DNA of 64,000 nucleotides from Streptomyces sp. WMMB303 (GTDB taxonomy: Bacteria > Actinomycetota > Actinomycetes > Streptomycetales > Streptomycetaceae), in NCBI RefSeq assembly GCF_029351045.1, contig NZ_JARKIN010000001.1, positions 3,584,501 through 3,648,500 of the forward strand, written 5' to 3'. Below are positions 51,299-62,053 of the stretch, piece after piece. A program made the position numbers and the translations under genes. Each line of letters opens with the position of its first letter. The first letter of the stretch is position 1. Below the pieces are notes generated by a model that did not search any database, was not told where the DNA came from, and was given only the letters and a program-made list of their open reading frames with translations.

Positions 51299-53110
51299 CT
51301 ACTTGGTCCACTTCCACATGGCGGGGTGGAAGTTGGCGAGTGAGTCCTGTGCGAAGCCGCCGAGTCCCTTCTTGACCACGGAGACCTGGTAGTCGGGTTC
51401 GGGCAGCCACACCACCGGGAGCTTCTCGGCGAGCGCTGCGCTGTACTCGCGCATGGCCTCGTCGGAGCCGGAGGTGGTGGTCCGGGCGACCAGCTTGTCC
51501 ACCTCGGGGTCGGAGTAGTTGCCGAAGTTGGAGCCGCCGCCGCTGGCGAAGAGCGAGTCGCCGCTGGGGTAGGCGGGGAAGTACCAGCTGCCGGCGGTGC
51601 CGAAGAAGGAGAGCTGCCACTTGCAGCTCGGTTCACTGGCCTTGCACTGGCCGGACTGCGAGAGGACGGAGTTGACCGGTGCGGTCTTGATGTGGAAGTC
51701 GATGCCGGTCTTGGCGAACGACGACTGCAGGGCGCTCATCATGTTGTCGGTCACGGTGGAGCCGGACTGCGAGAGCACCTGCATGGAGAACTTGGTGCCC
51801 TTGTCGACGCCCTTGCCGCAGTGGCCGTCGCCGTCGCCGGGGCTGGTGCACACCATGGTGCCGCCGCGCTCGCTCCAGCCGTGGTCGGTGAGCAGCTTGC
51901 GGGCCTTGGCGGTGTCGTAGGGGTAGGGGTTGTCCTGCTGCTTCTTCGAGACGAAGGAGGACTTCTGGCCCTGCGGGATCGGACCGTAGGTGGGCACCGC
52001 GGTGCCGTTGAAGACGACCTTGGAGAGCGTCTTCTGGTTCACCGACATCTGGATGGCCTGGCGGGCGTAGAGCTGCTTGAAGACCGGGCCCATCTTCGGG
52101 TTGTTGAAGTTGTAGGGCATGTAGGTGATGGCCCAGCCCGACCAGGGCCGGACGATGTACCCCTTGGCGGTGAACTGCGACTTCTGGCCGAGGTCGGTGG
52201 CCTTGATGTAGCCGTAGTCCACGGTGCCGGCCCGCAGTGCGTTCTCCTCGGCGTCGGTGGTGGTGAACGGCAGCAGGTTGACGTTCTTGATGTGGGCCTT
52301 GCCGCCGCCGTCGTACTCGGCGTTGGCGGTGAGCTGCACCTTTCCGGCGGTGGAGAACGACTTGAGGGTGTAGGGGCCGCTGACGGTCTTCCACAGCGGG
52401 TCGGTGGCGTAGCCGGAGATCTTCTTGGCGACTCCGTTGAGGTACTTCCAGACCTTCTTCGCTCCGGCGGGGGTGCGGTCCAGGTCGGAGACGGAGCCGG
52501 AGTCGCCGGTCTTGTCCCAGACGTGCTGCGGCATCGGGCGGATCATGCTCAGCTCGTTGGCGAGCATCCACTGCTGGTTGTAGGCCCGGTCGAAGGTGAG
52601 GGTGAAGTGGGTGTCGTCGACGGTCTTGAAGGACTTCCAGTTGTCGGGTGCCTTGCCGGGGCTGTAGCTGGCCCAGTCCTTCTTGTTCTCCTTGACGAGG
52701 TTGAACCAGAACTCCACGTCGCGGGAGGTGATGGGCTTGCCGTCGCTCCAGTGCCGGTCGCCGAGGGTGACGGTGACGCTCTTGCTGTCGTCGGCGAAGT
52801 CCGCGGCGGTGGCCAGCGAGTTGTCCTTGTTCCAGCCGACCTTGCCGGTGGAGCCGTCGTAGGCGATCAGCGGCTCCCACAGGGACTGGGATATGGAGGA
52901 GTTGTTGGTGTTCAGATGTGCGGCGGTGCCGATCGGGAGGATCCAGTTCGGTGTGAAGTTGGCCGGGAGCGCGTAGTTGATCGTGTCCGAGGCGCCGGAG
53001 GCGGACGAGGCGCCGCCACCGGAGCAGCCGGCCAGGAGTGCACCGGTGGTGGCGGTGGCGCCCGCGACGAGGGCCCAGCGGCGGCCGGCGGCCGTAGGAG
53101 CAGGGGACAT
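51299..53110 (-). CDS. Peptide-type ABC transporter substrate-binding lipoprotein
   Basis: A 603-residue exported protein (SBP_bac_5). ATG 53110 follows GAGGAG. Signal and lipobox GALLAGC place the lipid anchor at Cys29, after a twin-arginine-like GRRWAL segment. The mature domain reads SDTINYALPANFTPNWILPI, SLWEPLIAYDGSTGKVGWNK, then DRHWSDGKPITSRDVEFWF, the clearest family motif, and QAIQMSVNQKTLSKVVFNGT. Ligand unknown; the binding-protein class takes peptides, nickel complexes, opines and some oligosaccharides. Confidence 0.9.
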   Translation of the reverse strand: MSPAPTAAGRRWALVAGATATTGALLAGCSGGGASSASGASDTINYALPANFTPNWILPIGTAAHLNTNNSSISQSLWEPLIAYDGSTGKVGWNKDNSLATAADFADDSKSVTVTLGDRHWSDGKPITSRDVEFWFNLVKENKKDWASYSPGKAPDNWKSFKTVDDTHFTLTFDRAYNQQWMLANELSMIRPMPQHVWDKTGDSGSVSDLDRTPAGAKKVWKYLNGVAKKISGYATDPLWKTVSGPYTLKSFSTAGKVQLTANAEYDGGGKAHIKNVNLLPFTTTDAEENALRAGTVDYGYIKATDLGQKSQFTAKGYIVRPWSGWAITYMPYNFNNPKMGPVFKQLYARQAIQMSVNQKTLSKVVFNGTAVPTYGPIPQGQKSSFVSKKQQDNPYPYDTAKARKLLTDHGWSERGGTMVCTSPGDGDGHCGKGVDKGTKFSMQVLSQSGSTVTDNMMSALQSSFAKTGIDFHIKTAPVNSVLSQSGQCKASEPSCKWQLSFFGTAGSWYFPAYPSGDSLFASGGGSNFGNYSDPEVDKLVARTTTSGSDEAMREYSAALAEKLPVVWLPEPDYQVSVVKKGLGGFAQDSLANFHPAMWKWTK

Positions 53111-53417
53111 GGCTCTCCTCAGGAAGTAGGACCCGAAGGGGGAGCCCGGTGAACCGGGCTGGCGCCGTCGGACCGGCGCTGTGTTCACGACAGCTAACGC
53201 CTGCTGCGGCCCGCACACAAACAAAGTTCTGTAACAAGTAAGTATCTGCGGTTATGGAAAAAGTTCGACCTACCCTGAGAACCGGCCACGATGCTGCACT
53301 TTGCAAGGTTTTGGGCAATTTTTATGGCTGGAAAAGATCATCAGGAACCGTTCCGCAACGCGCCGCCCGGGCGTACTGTCTCCGGCACACCCACCCATCG
53401 CGGAAGTTACTTCGTCC
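53111..53417. promoter_or_regulatory. Divergent control region of transporter and ROK regulator
   Basis: This 307-bp region is distinctly AT-richer in 53215-53345 than the surroundings. It contains AAAGTTCTG at about 53223 and AAAAGTTCG at about 53261, and an AT-rich TTGGGCAATTTTTATGG run. One or more of these probably bind the ROK-type regulator encoded to the right; no clear palindrome was found by eye. Confidence 0.4.
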
Positions 53418-54665
53418 ATGAATGAAATAAGTCCAGGGGGCTCCAAGGACGCGAAGGGCGCCTCGGCCCTCGCCCCGCGGATCCTGGAGCTCGTGGCGTC
53501 GGGACAGGCGTCCTCGCGCGCCGAGCTCGCCGGTCTGCTCGGTGCCGCCGCCTCCACGGTCTCGCTGGCCGTGAGCCGACTCGTCGAGCGCGGGCTCATC
53601 GCGGAGGAGGGCACTCAGGCGTCCACCGGCGGGCGGCCCCGCAAGGTGCTGCGGCTCGGCGGCACCGACGAGTTCGCCGTCGCCGCCGACCTCGGCGGAC
53701 GGCATGCCCGCGTCGGCGTGGTGCTGCCCGGCGGCGGCGTCGCAGGCGTCTCGACCGTTCCCTTCGCCATCGACGAGGGACCCGAGGCGGCCCTGCCGCG
53801 GCTCGCCGAAACCCTGCAGGCACTGGCCGAGGACCACGGTCCCGGGCTGCGCGGCGTCGGCCTCTCGCTGCCGGGCCCGGTCGATGTCGTCTCGGGCTCG
53901 GTCGTCATGCCCGCCCGGATGCCCGGCTGGAACCGCTTCCCGATCATCTCCTGGCTCCAGGACCGCTTCGGCGTCCCGGCCGCAGCGGACAACGACGCCA
54001 ACTGCATGGCGGTCGGTGAGCACACCGTGCGGCCCGCCGAACACCGGCAGTCGATCATGGTGAAGATCGGTTCCGCGATCGGTGCCGGAGTCATCGTCGA
54101 CGGCCGGCTCTTCCGGGGCGCCACCGGAGCCGCCGGCGAGATCACCCACATCCGCGTCGTCGGCGGTGCCGAAACACCCTGCTCCTGCGGCAACACCGGC
54201 TGTCTGGAGACCGTGGCCTCCGGCGCCGCACTGGTCCGCATCCTGCGCGAGCGCGGCGCACACGTCGACCGCCTGGAGGATGTGGTGCGGCTCGCCGGCC
54301 ATGGCGACCCCGAGGCCACCCGCGCCGTCCGCAAGGCCGGCGACTACCTGGGCCAGGTCCTGGCCGCCAACGTCAACTTCTTCAACCCCGACGCCGTCTA
54401 CCTCGGCGGCATCCTCTCCACCCTGGAACCGTTCGTCGCCGCCGTGCGCAGCCAGCTGTACGAGAGCTGCCACCCGCTGGTCACCGAGCATCTCACCATC
54501 GAACGCGTCAGCCTCAGCGCCGACGCCGGGCTGGTGGGCGCCGGGCAGTTCGCGCTGCAGCGCGCTCTCGCCGACGCCCTGCGCCAGGTCGGCCGCACCG
54601 ACCTGGCCTCCGGCCACCTCCCCTCCCCCGCTTCCCCCGCCGCGCCGGGCCCCCGCACCCCGTAG
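53418..54665 (+). CDS. ROK-family transcriptional regulator (NagC/XylR type)
   Basis: A 415-residue regulator from ATG 53418. The N-terminal winged helix reads ILELVASGQASSRAELAGLL, then GAAASTVSLAVSRLVERGLI and EGTQASTGGRPRKVLRL, the NagC/XylR pattern. The ROK domain contains FGVPAAADNDANCMAVGEHT and GEITHIRVVGGAETPCSCGN with the Cys cluster CSCGNTGCLE for zinc. A Pro-rich tail closes the protein. It is divergent from the transporter operon and upstream of the M81 peptidase, so it likely senses a sugar made by that pathway. Confidence 0.9.
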   Translation: MNEISPGGSKDAKGASALAPRILELVASGQASSRAELAGLLGAAASTVSLAVSRLVERGLIAEEGTQASTGGRPRKVLRLGGTDEFAVAADLGGRHARVGVVLPGGGVAGVSTVPFAIDEGPEAALPRLAETLQALAEDHGPGLRGVGLSLPGPVDVVSGSVVMPARMPGWNRFPIISWLQDRFGVPAAADNDANCMAVGEHTVRPAEHRQSIMVKIGSAIGAGVIVDGRLFRGATGAAGEITHIRVVGGAETPCSCGNTGCLETVASGAALVRILRERGAHVDRLEDVVRLAGHGDPEATRAVRKAGDYLGQVLAANVNFFNPDAVYLGGILSTLEPFVAAVRSQLYESCHPLVTEHLTIERVSLSADAGLVGAGQFALQRALADALRQVGRTDLASGHLPSPASPAAPGPRTP

Positions 54666-54675
54666 GAGAACAGCC

Positions 54676-56199
54676 GTGTCACGCCCCCGCACCCCCGCCG
54701 ACCGCCCGGTGATCGCGATAGCCGGACTCGGCATCGAGTCCTCCACCTTCTCCCCCGCCCGCACCCTGGCCCCCGCCTTCCATCCCTCGCGCGGTGAGGA
54801 GGTGCTCGAGCGCTACCCCTTCCTGGCACCCGGCCGGCAGCTGCGCGAGGCCGCCGAGTGGCACGGCGCGCTCGTCGGCAAGTCGCTGCCGGGCGGCACC
54901 GTCACGGCCGCCGCGTGGGAGGAGCTGACCGGCGAGCTGCTCGAGAGGCTCGCGGCGCTGCCCGAGCCGGACGGCCTCTGGTACGACATCCACGGCGCCA
55001 TGACCGTCGAGGGCGTCGACGACGCCGAGGCAGTGCTGCTGGAGCGGATCCGCGCCACCATCGGCCCCCGCGTGACCGTCTCCACCTCCATGGACCTGCA
55101 CGGCAACGTCTCGCGGGAACTCGTCCACCGCAGCGACCTGATCACCTGCTACCGGATGGCGCCCCACGAGGACCACATGGAGACCAAGGAGCGGGCCGTC
55201 CGCAACCTGGTGGACCTGCTGGCCTCCGGCGCGCCCCGCCCGGTCAAGGCGTGGGTGCCGGTGCCGGTGCTGCTGGCCGGCGAGCAGACCTCCACCCGCG
55301 TGGAGCCCGCCCGGAGCGTGTACGCGGCCGTCGAGGAGGTCGAGGCCGCCGATGGCGTCACCGACGCCGCGATCTGGGTCGGCTACGCCTGGGCCGACGA
55401 GCCCCGCAACCGGGCCGCCGTCGTGGTCACCGGCCCGGACGGGGACGCCGTCGCAGCGGGTGCCGAACGGCTCGCCCGCGGCTTCTGGGAGGCCCGCCAC
55501 GACTTCGACTTCGTCGCCCCCACCGGCACCTTCGACGGCATCCTGGACGAGGCACTCGTCTCCGACCAGCGCCCGTTCTATGTCAGCGACACCGGTGACA
55601 ACCCGACCGCGGGCGGCGCGGGCGACGTCACCTGGGGCCTGGCCCGGCTGCTGGAGCGCCCGGAGTTCCAGCAGGACGACGGCCCGACGGTGCTCTACGC
55701 CTCCGTCCCGGGTCCGGAGGCGGTCGAGACCGCCGTCGCGGCGGGCGTCGGCGCCACCGTCACCGTCACCGCCGGGGCCGAGGTCGACGACCGGCACGCG
55801 GGTCCGGTCACCCTCACCGGCGTGGTGCACGCCGTCCGGCACGGCGACCGGGACGCCGGGACCGAGGTCGTGATCCAGGCCGGCAGCGTCCACGCGATCC
55901 TCACCCGGCTGCGCAAGCCCTACCACCACGAGCACGACTTCACCGACCTCGGCCTCGACCCGCGCGGCGCCGACATCGTGATCGTGAAGATCGGCTACCT
56001 GGAACCGGAACTCGCCGAGATGTCGGCCGGCTGGAAGATGGCGCTCACCCCCGGCGGCGTCGACCAGGACCTGGTGCGCCTGGGCCACCACCGTATCCGC
56101 CGCCCGATGTTCCCCTTCGACCGCGGCATGGCCGACCCGGACCTGCGGGCCCGCCGCATCCCGGCCTCCGACCAGCCGCTGACCGGGGACGAGGAGTGA
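54676..56199 (+). CDS. M81-family metallopeptidase (MlrC-like)
   Basis: A 507-residue cytoplasmic hydrolase from GTG 54676 with TAGGAGAA upstream, 10 bp after the regulator. Family motifs: AIAGLGIESSTFSPARTLA, WYDIHGAMTVEGVDDAEAVL, STSMDLHGNVSRELVHRSDL, CYRMAPHEDHMETKERAV with the metal-binding His/Glu, and FYVSDTGDNPTAGGAGDVTW. The C-terminal half (DUF1485/MlrC_C) ends with VIVKIGYLEPELAEMSAGWK. MlrC of sphingomonads finishes the breakdown of microcystin fragments, but most relatives have unknown substrates. Location next to a peptide-type importer suggests processing of an imported peptide-like molecule. Confidence 0.9.
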   Translation: MSRPRTPADRPVIAIAGLGIESSTFSPARTLAPAFHPSRGEEVLERYPFLAPGRQLREAAEWHGALVGKSLPGGTVTAAAWEELTGELLERLAALPEPDGLWYDIHGAMTVEGVDDAEAVLLERIRATIGPRVTVSTSMDLHGNVSRELVHRSDLITCYRMAPHEDHMETKERAVRNLVDLLASGAPRPVKAWVPVPVLLAGEQTSTRVEPARSVYAAVEEVEAADGVTDAAIWVGYAWADEPRNRAAVVVTGPDGDAVAAGAERLARGFWEARHDFDFVAPTGTFDGILDEALVSDQRPFYVSDTGDNPTAGGAGDVTWGLARLLERPEFQQDDGPTVLYASVPGPEAVETAVAAGVGATVTVTAGAEVDDRHAGPVTLTGVVHAVRHGDRDAGTEVVIQAGSVHAILTRLRKPYHHEHDFTDLGLDPRGADIVIVKIGYLEPELAEMSAGWKMALTPGGVDQDLVRLGHHRIRRPMFPFDRGMADPDLRARRIPASDQPLTGDEE

Positions 56200-56951
56200 C
56201 CGCCCGCCACGCCCTGGAGATCGCCGTCACCTCGCCGGCCGGTGCCCGCATCGCGCGCGAGCACGGCGCCGACCGGGTCGAGCTGTGCACCGGCCTGGAG
56301 CTGGGCGGCCTCACCCCGTCCGCGGCGCTGGTCGAGGCCGCCGCCGAAGCGGGCCCGCCGGTGCACGTACTGGTCCGCTGCCGACCCGGCGACTTCGTGC
56401 ACGACGCCGAGGAGGTGGCCCTGATGGCCGCCGAGGTGCGGTCGGCCGTCGCCTCCGGAGCCGCCGGAGTGGTGATCGGGGCGCTCACCGCCCACGGAGC
56501 CCTCGACGTCCCCGTGGTGGCCGCGCTCGCCGAGGCCGCACACGCCGCGGGCCGGCCGGTGGAGGTCACCCTGCACCGGGCCGTCGACCAGGCCGCCGAC
56601 CCGGTCGCGGCCGCGGCGCTGCTGCCCGGGCTCGGCCTCACCCGGGTCCTCACCTCGGGCGGCGCCGCCACCGCGGCCGAGGGGGCCGGGGTGATCGCCG
56701 CGATGGCCGCCGCCGCTGACGGCGTCGAGGTGATGGCCGGCGGCGGGGTGCGTCCCGGCACGGTCGCGGAGCTGCTCGCCGCGGGCGCCACCGCCGTCCA
56801 CCTCTCCGCCAAGACCCGGGCCGCGCCCCGGCGCGGCGGGAGATGGGTGCCGCTCGGCGCCGCGGGCGCCTCGGCCGCGGAGGACGGGCACTTCGTCACC
56901 GACCCCGCCGTCGTCGCGGCAGCCCGGCGGGCGCTGGACGCTGCGGGCTGA
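56196..56951 (+). CDS. cutC: CutC family protein
   Basis: A 251-residue TIM-barrel protein whose GTG start overlaps the peptidase stop (GTGA). CutC motifs are clear: EHGADRVELCTGLELGGLTP, VHVLVRCRPGDFVHDAEEVA, AAGVVIGALTAHGALDVPVV, VEVTLHRAVDQAADP and VLTSGGAATAAEG followed by VEVMAGGGVRPGTVAELLA. The family name refers to copper homeostasis, but direct evidence is thin and an enzymatic role is likely from the barrel fold. Coupling to the peptidase suggests it belongs to the same catabolic pathway rather than to copper. Confidence 0.9.
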   Translation: MTARHALEIAVTSPAGARIAREHGADRVELCTGLELGGLTPSAALVEAAAEAGPPVHVLVRCRPGDFVHDAEEVALMAAEVRSAVASGAAGVVIGALTAHGALDVPVVAALAEAAHAAGRPVEVTLHRAVDQAADPVAAAALLPGLGLTRVLTSGGAATAAEGAGVIAAMAAAADGVEVMAGGGVRPGTVAELLAAGATAVHLSAKTRAAPRRGGRWVPLGAAGASAAEDGHFVTDPAVVAAARRALDAAG

Positions 56952-57157
56952 CCTCCGGCCGCGCCGGCCCGGGGGCGTGCCCCAGGACGCCGTCCCGGGC
57001 GCCTGATCGCGCCTGGTGGTTCACTCGGTTCCGCGGCGGAGTGAACGGTCGGGCCGTTCCCTGCCGTTCCCGCAGCGCGCCGTCGGGGCTCGCGCGCGGG
57101 CCCCGACAGTGCGGCCGGATCCCGGGGACGGGCGGAGCTGCCGTGCCCGGCAGGCCG

Positions 57158-57430
57158 TCAGCCGCGCCGGGCCGGGACCAAGCGCGTCCCCACCGCCAGC
57201 AGCACGCCGAACACGAGGAGGTACACACCCAGTCGGTCCTGCGGCACCGCCGATGACCACACCTTCCACGTCGAGGGTGTATAGCCGTCGGCCGCCAGGT
57301 AGGGCCCGTATGACCGGGGTGGCTGCGGCGCCCGGTCGTGTCCGCGCACCCACAGCAGCGCGCCCACGGCGGCGCAGGTGGCGGATATCGCGTACAGGGC
57401 CGCCGCACGCTGCCGAGCCGGTCTGCTCAC
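57158..57430 (-). CDS. Small membrane protein
   Basis: A 90-residue protein. GTG 57430 is chosen for the AAGGAGGAA immediately upstream; ATG 57445 lies inside that site. Two hydrophobic segments, AALYAISATCAAVGALLWV and LGVYLLVFGVLLAVGTRLV, flank a polar loop PRSYGPYLAADGYTPSTWKV. Function unknown. Confidence 0.65.
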   Translation of the reverse strand: MSRPARQRAAALYAISATCAAVGALLWVRGHDRAPQPPRSYGPYLAADGYTPSTWKVWSSAVPQDRLGVYLLVFGVLLAVGTRLVPARRG

Positions 57431-57569
57431 GGGTTCCTCCTTCATGATCGCTGACGTGGTGGTGCGGGAAATTCTCGCCACCCGCACCGTCCGGACGCGC
57501 GTCAGGGTCGTCTTCTGCTGGCGTCGTCCCGGCTCCCCTTCCAGGCCTCACGACCCCGCGAGACACCTA

Positions 57570-57603
57570 TTGCATCTTGGTTGCAACTACAATAAGCGTG
57601 CAA
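57570..57603 (+). promoter_or_regulatory. Promoter/operator candidate for the tsaD-GNAT-alaS operon
   Basis: This short AT-rich patch has TTGCA (57570-57574), the palindrome GTTGCAAC (57580-57587), CTACAAT resembling a -10 box (57587-57593), and TGCAA (57599-57603). Repeated TTGCA/TGCAA half-sites next to a -10-like box suggest a regulated promoter. The regulator is not evident. Confidence 0.4.
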
Positions 57604-57628
57604 GAAAGCCGGATGTGAGGGAGTGGCC

Positions 57629-58705
57629 GTGTCCCGAGGACCGATCGTGCTCGGTATCGAATCGTCGTGCGACGAGACAGGTGCGGGGATCGTGCGGGAC
57701 GGGCAGCTGCTGGCGCATGTCGTCGCGTCGAGCATGGACGAGCACGCGCGGTTCGGCGGTGTCGTGCCCGAGATCGCGGCCCGCGCGCATCTGCACGCCT
57801 TCAACCCCGTGGTCCGGCGGGCGCTCGACCAGGCCGGTCTGCGGCTGAGTCAGATCGACGCGCTCGCGGTCACCACCGGGCCCGGTCTCTCGGGCGCGCT
57901 GCAGGTGGGGCTCGCCGGGGCGAAGAGCCTCGCCTACGCGGTGGGAGCACCGCTGTACGGGGTGCACCATCTGGCCGGACACGTCGCGGCGGACACCCTG
58001 GAGCACGGGCCGCTTCCCGACCCCTCCGTGGTGCTGATCGTCTCCGGCGGCCACACCTCGCTGCTCCTGGTCCGGGACCTGGTGCGGGAGCCGATCCTGC
58101 ACCTGGGTGACACCCTGGACGACGCGGCCGGTGAGTGCTTCGACAAGGTCGCCCGCGTGCTGGGCCTGCCGTATCCGGGCGGTCCGGCCGTCGACCGGGC
58201 GGCACGGGACGGCGATCCGCGGGCCGTTGCCTTCCCCAGGCCGTTGACGCGTCCCGGCGACGACCCGTACGCGTTCTCCTTCTCCGGACTCAAGACGGCT
58301 GCGACCCGCTGGGCCGAGCAGCACCGCCTCCGTGGCGAGGAGCCGCCCGTGGCCGACGGGGCCGCCGCCCTCCAGGAGGCGGTCGCCGACGTGCTGACCC
58401 GCAAGGCGGTCGCGGCCTGCCGCGCCCACGGCGTCGGGACCCTGGTGGTGGTCGGCGGCGTGGCGGCCAACTCCCGGGTCCGGGCCCTGGCGGAGCAGCG
58501 GTGCGCCACCGCCGGGGTGGAACTGCGCGTCCCGCCGCCGACGCTGTGCACGGACAACGGGGCGATGATCGCGGCCGTCGGTGATCTGCTGGTGCGCTCC
58601 GGTGCCGAGCCCGCGCCGCTGGGAGTGTCCGTCGACCCGTCGGCACCGCTGGAGTACGCGGCGCTCCAGCCGGGCACTCCGGCCGGTGCCGGGCGGGCGG
58701 CGTGA
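57629..58705 (+). CDS. tsaD: TsaD-family tRNA N6-adenosine threonylcarbamoyltransferase, probable paralogue
   Basis: A 358-residue protein. GTG 57629 has GAGGGAG five bases upstream; GTG 57623 is close behind. The ASKHA core is complete: VLGIESSCDETGAGIV, VVPEIAARAHLHAFNPVV, the metal ligands in YGVHHLAGHVAA, LIVSGGHTSLLLV, AFSFSGLKTAATRW and LCTDNGAMIAAVG with the third metal ligand. TsaD installs t6A37 on tRNAs reading ANN codons. The usual streptomycete context (tsaE, alr, tsaB, rimI) is missing; instead it heads an operon with a GNAT and alaS. I infer a second, specialised copy. Confidence 0.87.
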   Translation: MSRGPIVLGIESSCDETGAGIVRDGQLLAHVVASSMDEHARFGGVVPEIAARAHLHAFNPVVRRALDQAGLRLSQIDALAVTTGPGLSGALQVGLAGAKSLAYAVGAPLYGVHHLAGHVAADTLEHGPLPDPSVVLIVSGGHTSLLLVRDLVREPILHLGDTLDDAAGECFDKVARVLGLPYPGGPAVDRAARDGDPRAVAFPRPLTRPGDDPYAFSFSGLKTAATRWAEQHRLRGEEPPVADGAAALQEAVADVLTRKAVAACRAHGVGTLVVVGGVAANSRVRALAEQRCATAGVELRVPPPTLCTDNGAMIAAVGDLLVRSGAEPAPLGVSVDPSAPLEYAALQPGTPAGAGRAA

Positions 58706-59277
58706 CGGCCTCGGACCTCCGCGTCGTCCGGGGTGCCGCGCTGCTGGAGCAGGCGGAGGCGCTGCGCGGCGTGTACGTCGACGCGTTCTGCGCGCCGCCG
58801 TGGAACGAAGAGGTGGAGCGGGCCGCGGAGTTCGTGGCGCGGCTGCGGGAGGAGGCGTTCGGGCCCGGGTTCACCGCGGTGACGGCCGGCGGGGAGGGGC
58901 GTACGTCCGGCTTCGCCACCGCCCGCACGACTCCCGCCCGCCTTCCGGCCGGCCGCTGCTATCGGCAGGCGGCGGCCGCGCTGGGCGCGGAGCGTACCGC
59001 CGCGTGGCTGTGCGGCGCCCGGGAGGTCGCCGAGCTGGCCGTGCGCACCGCGGCCCGCGGCACCGGTCTCGCCGCCGCTCTGCTGGCCACGGTGGCGGCG
59101 GACGCTCCCGGAGGCCGCGTCTGGCTGCTGACGTCCGTCAGATCGCCGCGGGCCGTCTCGTTCTACCGCCGCCAGGGCTGGACCCAGGCCACCCATCCCG
59201 CCCCCGAGGGCGAAGGTGTCGTGGTCTTCCTCGGTCCGCGCCATCCCGCCCGATCCCTCGCCGCCCTCCCCCAGTAG
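58702..59277 (+). CDS. GNAT-family acetyltransferase of the tsaD-alaS operon
   Basis: A 191-residue protein, GTG start overlapping the tsaD stop (GTGA). The acetyl-CoA loop appears as AELAVRTAARGTGLAAALLA, and the C-terminal strand-turn as VWLLTSVRSPRAVSFYRRQG with the typical Y-x2-x-G end. It is not close to RimI by eye. Its acceptor could be a ribosomal protein, an aminoacyl-adenylate-type antibiotic or a metabolite; tight coupling between two tRNA-related genes points to a shared purpose. Confidence 0.8.
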   Translation: MTASDLRVVRGAALLEQAEALRGVYVDAFCAPPWNEEVERAAEFVARLREEAFGPGFTAVTAGGEGRTSGFATARTTPARLPAGRCYRQAAAALGAERTAAWLCGAREVAELAVRTAARGTGLAAALLATVAADAPGGRVWLLTSVRSPRAVSFYRRQGWTQATHPAPEGEGVVVFLGPRHPARSLAALPQ

Positions 59278-59294
59278 CCGTCCGGAGCACTGCC

Positions 59295-61943
<2,649 letters not shown>

Positions 61944-62053
61944 ACCGCGGCGGGGCCGCACTGTCGGGGCAGGCGCGGCCCGACGGCAGGGGACCCCGGC
62001 GGGTCGCACCCCGCTGTCCAGGTGACCCCGGCGGACCCGCCCGGCGGCCACGG

